Under the pieces are notes generated by a model. That model had not been told where the DNA came from. It did no database searches and saw only the letters and a list, made by a program, of their open reading frames with translations. Made by a program: the position numbers and the translations under genes. This document shows positions 48,404 to 55,585 of a stretch of DNA of 64,000 nt, piece after piece. The DNA comes from CBDCWT01 sp965223305 (lineage in GTDB: Bacteria > Planctomycetota > Planctomycetia > Pirellulales > Pirellulaceae), in NCBI GenBank assembly GCA_965223305.1, contig CBDCWT010000036.1:186001-250000 (forward strand), in the 5' to 3' direction. Position 1 is the stretch's first letter, and each line of letters opens with the position of its first letter.

Positions 48404-48548
48404 AAACTGGAGTAGCTGGTCACGACGGTTTTAGGCTGACGGGTCGATGTGGTTCTCCGTCAGTGTTTGGTGGCTGAAAGTGCGATCGCTCGGGAAGAAC
48501 GACCGCACCCCAGCGCGGATTGTTCGGATCAGAGTAAAATCGACTCGC

Positions 48549-48863
48549 TCATGGTTGTGACCTGCTGCGACGGTCCTGGTGTTGCCGGAGCCATTGCTCC
48601 AACAGGTCGACAGCCGGCAGGAAGTCCCAGCCGAGCGCGATCAACAAGTCGATATTGTTCCAATTGCGGCCACAGCAGAAGCAGTGCGCCAAATTATTGC
48701 GGGGGTTGACGGTGGCTCGCAGCTCTTCACAGGCGGGACAGAGAAAGCGGAAGTAGCCTTCGATCTGCTTGGAGATCGGACCGTGCTCGCCGAGCCGCAG
48801 AATCGTCACCTTCATCGGCAGGTCGTTGCGAATCGCTCGCAGTAATTCGCGTGTGATCATCAT
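48549..48863 (-). CDS. CHC2-type (DnaG-like) zinc-finger protein
   Basis: 104 aa from the ATG at 48863 with AAGGGA upstream; a TTG at 48893 is also in frame. The core FRFLCPACEELRATVNPRNN and AHCFCCGRNWNNIDLLIALG followed by DFLPAVDLLEQWL matches the CHC2 zinc-binding domain that starts bacterial primases (CPxC, later CFxC, then a helix with Asp-Phe-x-x-Ala-Val). There is no primase catalytic domain. It is the last gene of the transposon operon, 36 bp after the ATPase stop. In a DDE/AAA transposon such a protein could bind DNA or single strands during target choice or repair; that is inference. Confidence 0.82.
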   Translation of the reverse strand: MMITRELLRAIRNDLPMKVTILRLGEHGPISKQIEGYFRFLCPACEELRATVNPRNNLAHCFCCGRNWNNIDLLIALGWDFLPAVDLLEQWLRQHQDRRSRSQP

Positions 48864-48899
48864 GGAGTCCCTTATTTTGAGCTGGGGTGTCAAGTTGGA

Positions 48900-49703
48900 T
48901 CAGAAGTCGGTCAGGTCGACTTCCTTTTGCCAGTGCGGCTGGAGGAGAACGCGGTTGACCAAATCGATATCGATCGTTCTGCCGGCGGACGCTCGGACCG
49001 CTTCGAGCATCGCGGACAGACAGAGATTGCGGCATTTGCGCAGAACGCCGTCGGCGGAACGGATGATCAGGTCGGTGGCGGCTTCGGTAAACGTGTTGTG
49101 AGCCAGTCCGATGCGCTCGAGTTCGCGATGGATAAAGTCGCGCATGCTGTCGTCGTGCAGCCGCTTGGTGATCACGGAATAGGTCACGCGGCTCTTGAGA
49201 TCCTGGTTCACCGCCAGGTCGAGATGGGTGAGCAGCTCGACTTGGCCGATCAGGATCAGGTTGTGGTTCTTGGGAAAGTCTTCGAGCAACAGGCGGAGTT
49301 TCCGCAGGTTGTCCATGTCCATTAGGTGAGCGTCATCAATGATCGTCACCAACATTTTTCCGGTGCAATTGAGCGTGAACGCCTGTTCGATCAATCGGCG
49401 TTCGCACTTGAAGGCAGAGCTTTCGAACTCGATGCGAAAGGCTTCGCAGAGAATCTTGACCGTGTTGGTGTAGGTGTGCAGCGTCCGCGCGACCGTGGCC
49501 ACCAGATGCTCTTTCTCGGGGAGCCGCTTGAGCGATTCCTTGATCACGGACTTGCCGGTGCCGGGCCGGCCGACCACCAGGCAGAGCCCACCTTGCTGGC
49601 AATGCACTTTGAGCGTGTCATAGATTTCCTGTTGATGACGAAGCAGTTCGATGTCACGGAGTGCGAAAGGATTGTCGGTCAGACCGAAATAGGAACGGAT
49701 CAT
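48900..49703 (-). CDS. ExeA/TniB-like transposition ATPase
   Basis: 267 aa AAA ATPase. The start MIRSYFGLTDNPFALRDIEL is followed by Walker A GRPGTGKS (about residues 45-52), Walker B MLVTIIDDAH (about 125), sensor 1 LILIGQVELLTH and an arginine-rich VTYSVITKRLHDD. It resembles ExeA-type partners of DDE transposases (functional analogues of MuB, TnsC, TniB and IstB), which select target DNA and activate the transposase. It has a GAGGT ribosome site and lies 143 bp after the transposase gene on the same strand. Confidence 0.88.
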   Translation of the reverse strand: MIRSYFGLTDNPFALRDIELLRHQQEIYDTLKVHCQQGGLCLVVGRPGTGKSVIKESLKRLPEKEHLVATVARTLHTYTNTVKILCEAFRIEFESSAFKCERRLIEQAFTLNCTGKMLVTIIDDAHLMDMDNLRKLRLLLEDFPKNHNLILIGQVELLTHLDLAVNQDLKSRVTYSVITKRLHDDSMRDFIHRELERIGLAHNTFTEAATDLIIRSADGVLRKCRNLCLSAMLEAVRASAGRTIDIDLVNRVLLQPHWQKEVDLTDF

Positions 49704-49846
49704 GGGTGTTGATACCTCACAGAGAAAGTCATTTGGATAGAGCGGATCTGAAAATCGTTTGGCGTCCGGGAGCGCGATTCACCGGGAACCCGTGCCGCGG
49801 ATCCGCGCAATGTAAGTGCGACACGCACTAGAAACGGCCAGTGGGG

Positions 49847-51049
49847 CTACGGTTGTTCTTTTCTGCGTGCTAGACCGTTGGCGACCGCGTCCAGCAGTCT
49901 GGCCTGTCCGATGCGTCGGCCCTTGTCGTAGACGATGACCGCGCCCTTGCGACCACGTTCGTAACGCAATTCAACCTTCTCGCCGCGCAGGTCGACGGGC
50001 GTCTCGTAGCGGTCACCCCGAAAACTGAACGTGTTGTCTTTTTTGACCGTGCGGATCGCCTCGGCATAAAACAGTTCGTCGGTGTCTTCGGACGGAGACA
50101 GGAACCGGATGCGGGACAGGTCCATGCCGAAACGGTCGATCGGCTTCATGCCGAGCGTCGAATGCGGGGCGGCGTTGTACTCGTGTTCGACCCAGTGCGT
50201 GAACTGCTTGTTGAGTTCAGCGAGTGAGGAGAGGTCGAGCTTTTGCACGAGAAACTGGTCGCGGACGCGGCGGAAGAACCGTTCGATCTTTCCCTTGGCG
50301 GCGGCATCTCGCACGGCCGTATGGCGAAGAATGCAGCCCACACGGGCACAGATGAGCGTGATCTCCTGGCAACAGTAGATGGAGCCGTTATCGACCAACA
50401 ACTGCTCGGGCACACCCCGTTTGTAGAACGCGGCGCGGAGTGCTTGGATCATCGATTCGGCGTTTTCGTCGAAAAAGAACTCTCCGTGAGACAAGACACG
50501 ACTGGCGTCGTCGATGAAGGCGATCAGTTTGACTTGCCGCCGCTGCACGTGGGGGCCGAACATGGTATCGGCCTGCCACAGCTGGTTGGCGTATTGCATG
50601 CTGAAGGCGAGTCGGCGTTTGTTGCCGCTGACGTCTTCTTTGAGCAGCTCGTACTCGCGGACGAATCGGCAGAAGGTTGTGAGTGCGATTTGGTCGGCCC
50701 GCAAGAGTCCTTTCTCGATACAGAAGCGATAGATGGCGGACTTGTTGATACGCTTCTGATGGAAGTGCGGTAAGGCAGCGTTGATCGCTTCGAGCACTTC
50801 CTCGGGCGTCACTTTGCGCGGCTGACCCTTGTCGGCTCGCGCCTGGCTGTTCATCGCGGTGACGCCGTAGTTTTTGTAGCGGTAGTACCACGTCTGGATG
50901 GTCCGCCAGGTGAAACGGTGTGGCTCTCCCTCTTCATCGAGAAACGTCATCTTTGCGACGTTGTGGATTCTTTCGTGCCGCGTTTTGCCCTCGACGACAT
51001 CAATCGCGCCGAGCACTTTCATCTTGAGGTAGACCGAGGGTCGCTTCAT
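49847..51049 (-). CDS. DDE integrase-type transposase of the transposon
   Basis: 400 aa. An N-terminal HTH region (GKTRHERIHNVAKMTFLDEE, TIQTWYYRYKNYGVTAM) is followed by a second DNA-binding domain. The rve core has catalytic residues in ANQLWQADTMFGP (first Asp), LLVDNGSIYC (second Asp) and GKIERFFRRVRDQF (Glu). A C-terminal Mu-C-like beta-barrel follows (FSFRGDRYETPVDLRGEKVE, VIVYDKGRRIG). The ATG at 51049 has AAGGAGTG upstream. The layout equals TniA/TnsB/MuA-type transposases, in line with the TG...CA ends and the neighbouring ATPase. All three catalytic residues are present, so it may be active. Confidence 0.92.
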   Translation of the reverse strand: MKRPSVYLKMKVLGAIDVVEGKTRHERIHNVAKMTFLDEEGEPHRFTWRTIQTWYYRYKNYGVTAMNSQARADKGQPRKVTPEEVLEAINAALPHFHQKRINKSAIYRFCIEKGLLRADQIALTTFCRFVREYELLKEDVSGNKRRLAFSMQYANQLWQADTMFGPHVQRRQVKLIAFIDDASRVLSHGEFFFDENAESMIQALRAAFYKRGVPEQLLVDNGSIYCCQEITLICARVGCILRHTAVRDAAAKGKIERFFRRVRDQFLVQKLDLSSLAELNKQFTHWVEHEYNAAPHSTLGMKPIDRFGMDLSRIRFLSPSEDTDELFYAEAIRTVKKDNTFSFRGDRYETPVDLRGEKVELRYERGRKGAVIVYDKGRRIGQARLLDAVANGLARRKEQP

Positions 51050-51307
51050 GGTTCACTCCTTGCTAAACGGGTTTCCGGGACATGCTGGTGGCAGAGTCTA
51101 TGCGAGCGTTGCTGGGCGAGTCGTCGTCGTGTTGCGTTGTTCGAGCGGTACACTTGAGCGGCGCGTGGATCGTGCGCTGGCAATTTGGTCGCGCGGCTGG
51201 CAGCAAAGCGTGGCCACGGCCGCCAACGAAGGAGGCGACGAGTTAAACGGCGCAGTTAGCGCAGTGCTCGGCGATCGGGTGGCAAGTACGAGAACCGAAT
51301 CCGCGTG

Positions 51308-51859
51308 TCACACAAAGAAGGTTTGCAGTGTGACTTGATAGGCGGCAATGGGATCCAGAGGATGCTGGCTGAAGGCAGCTTGCAGGTGAGCGAGGGTGAG
51401 TTCCGCCGGTTGCCGCGACGCGATCTGGGGCGGCTTGCACAAGCTGCCCAACGCGGTGCGGATCGCGGTTTGGGCTTGTTGAAAGCGTTTCCAGATGCGG
51501 TAGGCCGCGGAATCGCTCAGTCTGCATGCGAGGCTTCGGAAAGCTTGCCGTTGATTGCCGGTAAGGGCGGCTTGCTGGAGAAACTCCCACAAGCTGTCGG
51601 CGCAGAGAAAGAGCCGTTGGATTTTATCGGCGGTCCAGATACTGAAGGTTCGCCCGCAGCCGCTGGCACGATTCCGGTTGGTGCAGAAGACACGCTGAGC
51701 TCGGATGGTCTTGCCGCGCAGATGCATTGCGTCATAGCCTCGCAAGAAGCCGTGTCGGATCAAGGATCCGGTTTGTTTGCAATGCGGACAAGCGATGATT
51801 TTCAGCTTGGAGAGCTGGGCATCGACTTCCTCTTGGGAACTGCAAATCCTCCGCCACAC
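51308..51859 (-). CDS. Zinc-ribbon protein of the transposon
   Basis: 183 aa starting with GTG at 51859 (a TAA lies three codons upstream). It has a four-cysteine ribbon, KIIACPHCKQTGSLIRHGFL and RVFCTNRNRASGCGRTFSIW, followed by a helical region (ADSLWEFLQQAALTGNQRQA, SDSAAYRIWKRFQQAQTAIR) like an HTH. It resembles zinc-ribbon DNA-binding modules that head transposase-like proteins; DUF6431-type proteins are the closest I can think of. It is the first gene of the transposon, 258 bp before the transposase gene. It could be a target selector (TniQ-like role) or a regulator; neither is shown. Confidence 0.7.
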   Translation of the reverse strand: MWRRICSSQEEVDAQLSKLKIIACPHCKQTGSLIRHGFLRGYDAMHLRGKTIRAQRVFCTNRNRASGCGRTFSIWTADKIQRLFLCADSLWEFLQQAALTGNQRQAFRSLACRLSDSAAYRIWKRFQQAQTAIRTALGSLCKPPQIASRQPAELTLAHLQAAFSQHPLDPIAAYQVTLQTFFV

Positions 51860-52141
51860 GATTCGTTACCACTGAATGACGTCCCGAACAAAACGCGATC
51901 CATTATACGCTGCTGACTCGCTGTCCAAAGATCACGAAAACCGTCGCATAGCACATCGGAGGCGGGGTACGATGTCGTTGACAAAAGAGGCGGGCTGCGA
52001 GACGCCGCGGCGAGGTGCTGGATGCGGCAGGCGGCGGGGTGCGGGAGCTTGTCGAACTACCGGTGTAACCAACAGATCGAACTGCAATCACAATTCGGCA
52101 GGGAACAGCCCCAAAGTACGATCGGAGCGGGGTACGTAACA

Positions 52142-52387
52142 ATTAACTCAACTCACAAAGAACTCCAGATACGGCTGAGGTGGCACCCGACGCTGAAGGG
52201 ATCGAAAGATGCTGCACGAGCTCGTGTTGGGAGGGGTGGGACAACTGTAAAGCATCCAACGCCAAAGAAAGGTGGGCCTCATCATCATGGCGTGAAGCAA
52301 GATGGAACAAAGGTCCGTGCTCATGGACGAATATCCAAAGAACAATTAGCGACGGTAAGAGAACGTGGATCGGATTGGCGCATGTAA
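52142..52387 (+). pseudogene. Orphan RHS-type toxin tip (C-terminal fragment)
   Basis: The frame runs directly out of the transposon end and reads NSTHKELQIRLRWHPTLKGS, then TTVKHPTPKKGGPHHHGVKQ and DGTKVRAHGRISKEQLATVR to the stop. His/Lys/Gly-rich tips with HPTPKKGGPHHH are common as the last 50-80 residues of RHS polymorphic toxins. The RHS core it would belong to lies on the other side of the transposon (ending 48311), in the same direction. There is no start codon of its own. The toxin activity is unknown. Confidence 0.6.
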
Positions 52388-52659
52388 TCCCGCAGGTAGG
52401 TAATGACCTTCTTGACGGTGCGGCCGGTGCATTTGTTCCGATTGTTGGATTAGCCAGCGATGAACATGAATTTGCATCAGATATAGCAACGCTTTTGGTG
52501 ACGTATGGATTTGATGTCTCCGCCGTCGAGGACATCGAGTTGCTCGAGCGCCGCCGCGCACACAGCGCGGTTGAAGAGGATATTGTCATACTGGCTGCGA
52601 GTTTGACTGCGGAGAATCCGCTTGCGATGGGAGATTTTGAGGCTTATGAAAACGAGTAG
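52375..52659 (+). CDS. Candidate immunity protein for an RHS toxin
   Basis: 94 aa if the TTG at 52375 is used; it overlaps the last codons of the toxin tip, as toxin-immunity pairs often do. The sequence AAGAFVPIVGLASDEHEFAS, TYGFDVSAVEDIELLERRRA and a final GDFEAYENE resemble the small acidic immunity-type proteins of the GAFV..(W)A.d..ef...GF.....E..E pattern. It is strongly acidic, fitting a partner for the basic tip. Coding potential is good but the start is uncertain. Confidence 0.5.
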   Translation: MAHVIPQVGNDLLDGAAGAFVPIVGLASDEHEFASDIATLLVTYGFDVSAVEDIELLERRRAHSAVEEDIVILAASLTAENPLAMGDFEAYENE

Positions 52660-52698
52660 TTCCGTTTGGTCAAGAAATCGGAACGAGCTCAGCTGCAG

Positions 52699-52937
52699 TC
52701 AGCAACTCGTACTCGCGTACGAACCGGCAGAAGGTCGTAAGTGCGATTTGATCGGCCTGCAAGAGTCCTTTTTCGATGCAGAAGCGGTAGATGGCGGATT
52801 CGTTGATCCGCTTCTGATGGAAGTGAGGTAAGGCGGCGTTGATCGCTTCCAGCACTTCTTCGGTGTCACCTTGCGGGCTTGCCCTTTGTCGGCCCGCGCA
52901 TGGCCGTTCATCGCGGTGACACCGTGGTTCTTGTAGC
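52699..52937 (-). pseudogene. Remnant of a second copy of the transposon DDE transposase
   Basis: Encodes FHQKRINESAIYRFCIEKGL and ADQIALTTFCRFVREYELL in one frame, and YKNHGVTAMNGHARADKGQA upstream in another. These match residues about 58-140 of the intact transposase at 49847-51049 with few changes and one frameshift. No catalytic region remains. So a related transposon was once here too. Confidence 0.8.
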
Positions 52938-52939
52938 GC

Positions 52940-53153
52940 TACGTTGGCCCACGGTTCCTACAAAGTCGAATGCTAACGCATTCCGGCTGATTTGTTTGAC
53001 CGTGGAACGCGCTCAGACTTCGATATACACGTCTATCGCCCAGGGCGCCAGCACGGTCGGCAACGTCACGCGGAGCGTGACGTCTACGTAGTCATCACGC
53101 TCCGCGTGATGAAGCATCGCATGTAGCGTGAATTCTAAGATGGTCCGTCCGAC
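52940..53153. repeat. Direct duplication, copy A (empty MITE site)
   Basis: The segment from TTGGCCCACGGTTCCTAC through TTTGTTTGACCGTGGAACGC to AATTCTAAGATGGTCCGTCC recurs at 54963-55366. It contains the palindromes CGTCACGCGGAGCGTGACG and CATCACGCTCCGCGTGATG. Copy A has the continuous sequence GGAACGCGCTCAGACTTCG where copy B carries a 174-bp MITE. The following 53154-53524 holds no gene I can support. Confidence 0.8.
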
Positions 53154-53524
53154 CTCTCGAAGCACGTCCTCCAATCGGAGTTCAAATAGCTCGGTCGTCT
53201 TGGGCGTCGGCGAGCCGCGTGAAAAAACATCGTACCGCCGCGACAAGTCGCCAAGCCAGCGGCACCAGACGAATCATCAAATTACTCGGGACAGCGACAA
53301 GAAGGGATTTCTGGGGTCAAGAATCCGATGTAATCTGTGTCATCGCGTCCGTTCCTTCTGGGTTATTTGGCTGCGAACCAAAATCGCCTATCAAGACTCG
53401 GACGCCTTTTTTTCTCCAACACCAATCCTCCGTGCTAGCAATCTGTCCAACCTGATACTGGGCGGACTGCACCCCGTACGGAGTCTCGAGAATGGTAGAG
53501 ACTTACTATGGCTCATGGGACAGT

Positions 53525-53628
53525 TTGAGCTTCGCAGTGGCTGTTACGTTACGCAGCCTTTGGCGCGGTTTGTCTCGGTGATAATTTTCCGGGTAACTTT
53601 TGACAGCCCTGCGCCGGGACCGCTCGTG
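53525..53628 (-). pseudogene. Decayed integrase fragment
   Basis: Reads RRRAVKSYPENYHRDKPRQR followed by LRNV in the minus direction, aligning with SLRRAVKSYLEHYHRERPHQ of the fragment at 42915-43366, also over flanking DNA (TTTCTCGGTGATAAT... in the plus strand). Only about 100 bp survive. It marks a second past insertion of the same transposase family near the RHS remnants. Confidence 0.7.
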
Positions 53629-53718
53629 ACAAGATAGACTGACCGAGGCGCGGAGCAAGACACCGAGAAGAACTCGGCCAGTCCGGCTGGCGTGCCCGAT
53701 TCCAGGGACTAGCTCAGC

Positions 53719-54495
53719 ATGAGGATCACGTTCCGTTTCGGCCTCTACGTATTGGACGAAGACTCCGACCGGGAAATCCCAGTTCCGGTCGAGTTTCATG
53801 AATGGCAGTACTCAGCAGATCGCATGGAGAGTTATCTTGATGCGCAGCTCGCTGACGAGGGTGTGGTGGGCGGCGAAATCCGAGCTGTGGTTGATGAAAC
53901 AAGAACCCAACTTGAGGTTGCCTTCTGGTTGCCTTCGCAACCGAGCAGTACGTTGATTCGTCACCTGCAGGCGGACACGATCGGGCAGCTTGAAGATGGA
54001 ATCGGAGAAGGGGGATTCGAGTGTGAACTGGACGGCAGGTGTCTCCTGCTGTTCGCGGACACATCGGACGTGGTCGTCGAACTGCGCGAAGACGGCCGGA
54101 TGATTGCGCCTCCTTCGAAGATCGCAATTTCGGCGCGCGATGGCGACATGGCGTCTCTCGGGCGTGAACTAGAAGAGGCCACGGGAGAAGTCAACGCCTT
54201 GCATCAGGGTTTCGCCGGTTTGCACTTGGCAATTCTGTTCGGACGTATGGAGGCCATCGAGCTACTTCTCAAGTCAGGAGCGGATGCTAACCAAGTCGAC
54301 GTGGACGGGAAGGCGCCGCTTCATTTGTGTGCTTTGTCGAATTCTCTGAACGAGCAGCAGAGCTGCCTGGTCGCTGAACTACTGCTCGCAGCTGGCGCGG
54401 ACCCAGCTGCGTTGTCAGAGGAGGGAAACACAGCGAAAGACTATGCCCTGGTTCGAGGAAAAGTCCAAATGGCGAACCTGCTCTCCAACACATGA
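53719..54495 (+). CDS. Ankyrin-repeat protein, possible immunity-type gene
   Basis: 258 aa, ATG at 53719. The N-terminal 130 residues (RITFRFGLYVLDEDSDREIP, FHEWQYSADRMESYLDAQLA) form an acidic domain I do not recognise. The C-terminal half has two or three ankyrin repeats: QGFAGLHLAILFGRMEAIEL, LLKSGADANQVDVDGKAPLH and LLLAAGADPAALSEEGNTAK. There is no signal peptide. Ankyrin proteins of this size are frequent as downstream genes of RHS toxin loci, and this one lies about 1.1 kb downstream of the toxin-tip region, among duplicated DNA. That suggests an immunity or toxin-associated role, by context only. Confidence 0.75.
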   Translation: MRITFRFGLYVLDEDSDREIPVPVEFHEWQYSADRMESYLDAQLADEGVVGGEIRAVVDETRTQLEVAFWLPSQPSSTLIRHLQADTIGQLEDGIGEGGFECELDGRCLLLFADTSDVVVELREDGRMIAPPSKIAISARDGDMASLGRELEEATGEVNALHQGFAGLHLAILFGRMEAIELLLKSGADANQVDVDGKAPLHLCALSNSLNEQQSCLVAELLLAAGADPAALSEEGNTAKDYALVRGKVQMANLLSNT

Positions 54496-54568
54496 CTGGA
54501 GGGTCACAGTCGAGCTGGACCCGTAATCGTTCACGGAAGTGGAAGGCCGCGCGAGGGACGGCCGCCTC

Positions 54569-54802
54569 CTACTCAACAAAATAGAATCGGACCAGGAGGC
54601 CGAACAAGACGACGAGGGCGAACCAGTCAAAAATAGTAAACCGAACCGGAAAGTGGAAATCCGGTTTGATCAAAAAGACAAGGAGCTTGACAATGTGGCG
54701 CCAAGTAATTCGCTCATCGTCCCAACTGCCTCGCTCGCGATCGTCCATGTGCAGTTTCTTGAGTGCGACAATCTGGTAAAAGGCAATCAAAGGCCCCGGC
54801 AC
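54569..54802 (-). CDS. Small putative membrane protein
   Basis: 77 aa with a GTG start at 54802. The C-terminal half is hydrophobic (FTIFDWFALVVLFGLLVRFY) and would make one membrane segment; the front has a charged helix (KKLHMDDRERGSWDDERITW). Composition is plausible for a real gene but there is no clear ribosome site and no recognised family. It lies between the ankyrin gene (convergent, 73 bp) and a duplicated intergenic segment. The stretch 54803-54962 shows nothing else. Confidence 0.3.
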   Translation of the reverse strand: MPGPLIAFYQIVALKKLHMDDRERGSWDDERITWRHIVKLLVFLIKPDFHFPVRFTIFDWFALVVLFGLLVRFYFVE

Positions 54803-54962
54803 GCTGCCATTTGCAGTGCCCGGAGCAGTGCGTGGTCACTCCGAGATCGGTGGAAGCACAGCCAACCTTGGACCTTCAGTAGCTTACATCCGCTGTCGGC
54901 TCGAGGATACGCCCGGATTTCAATCCCAGATAGCAAGGCCGACTGACCGGGCGTGATTTTGC

Positions 54963-55366
54963 GATGTCAGCCGCTGCGTTAGCCCACTGTCCTACAAAAC
55001 CGGCTACTAACGCATTCCGACTGATTTGTTTGACCGTGGAACGCTGTTAGCCGGGATTATTCATGAAGATCGTGGCGAGAGGTTGTAAGTACGTTCGTGG
55101 CAAGGAAGGCGAGCAATTCTCCCGCAGGCGTATTGAAGCAATACGTGGAGGGGGAATTGTGAAGCATGACGAAGCCACGGATGGACTTACGACCTCGCAG
55201 CAGATCGCTCATGAATAATTCGGGTTAGACTTCGATTCACGTCCATCGCACAGGGCGCCTGCACGGTTGGCAACGTCACGCGGAGCGTGACGTCTACGTA
55301 GTCATCACGCTCCGCGTGATGAAGCATCGCATGTAGCGTGAATTCTAAGATGGTCCGTCCGACCGT
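54963..55366. repeat. Direct duplication, copy B (contains MITE copy 5)
   Basis: Equivalent to 52940-53153, about 2 kb away in the same direction, but split by the 174-bp element at 55051-55224. The right part (55242-55366) is over 95% identical to 53029-53153, including both palindromes. The region 55367-55585 up to the symporter gene shows no other feature; it includes a small direct repeat, CTTTCCGACGTGAAGCCAT (twice near 55438-55475). Confidence 0.8.
55051..55224. mobile_element. 174-bp foldback MITE, copy 5 (TSD TTAG), with paralogous empty site
   Basis: Runs from CCGGGATTATTCATGAAG to TCATGAATAATTCGGG and is flanked by TTAG on both sides (55047-55050 and 55225-55228). The direct duplicate at 52940-53153 lacks the element: GGAACGCGCTCAGACTTCG there corresponds to GGAACGCTGTTAG, element, TTAGACTTCG here. 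This shows insertion after the duplication, with a 4-bp target duplication. Confidence 0.93.
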
Positions 55367-55585
55367 ACACTGGGCTAGTAGACACCAAACTTGTCAGCAC
55401 CAGTCGCTAACGAGTAGCATAGGTCACAATCGACGCGTCCTTTCCGACGTGAAGCCATCTTTCCGACGTGAAGCCATGCTTGCAGCGCCTGTTGTCAGGA
55501 AGGAAGCTCGGCTGATGACGATCGAGCTCTGCGCGCTCTCGAGACGCGATTTCGCCTGCAGGCAGCCGAAACCGAAAGACAAAAC

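Larger units (their letters stand above)
48312..52141 (-). mobile_element. Mu/Tn7-like transposon, 3.83 kb, with CHC2 and zinc-ribbon accessory genes
   Basis: Left end TGTTACCGACCGAATTGCGG followed by TCGCACTTT. Right end read inward TGTTACGTACCCCGCTCCGA followed by TCGTACTTT. The two match at TGTTAC, ACC and TCGnACTTT. The motif TGCCGAATT occurs twice inside the left end (48342, 48388) and once, inverted, inside the right end (52092-52100), like transposase-binding sites. Four genes on the minus strand fill it: zinc-ribbon protein, DDE transposase, ExeA-like ATPase and CHC2 zinc finger. It interrupts an RHS gene. The 5 bp beside the two ends (CTACG and ATTAA) do not match, so either the target duplication was lost or a deletion accompanied insertion. 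Confidence 0.8.

Noticed and set aside
48307..52146. A 5-bp target duplication for the transposon
   Set aside because: CTACG and ATTAA are different, so it is not supported.
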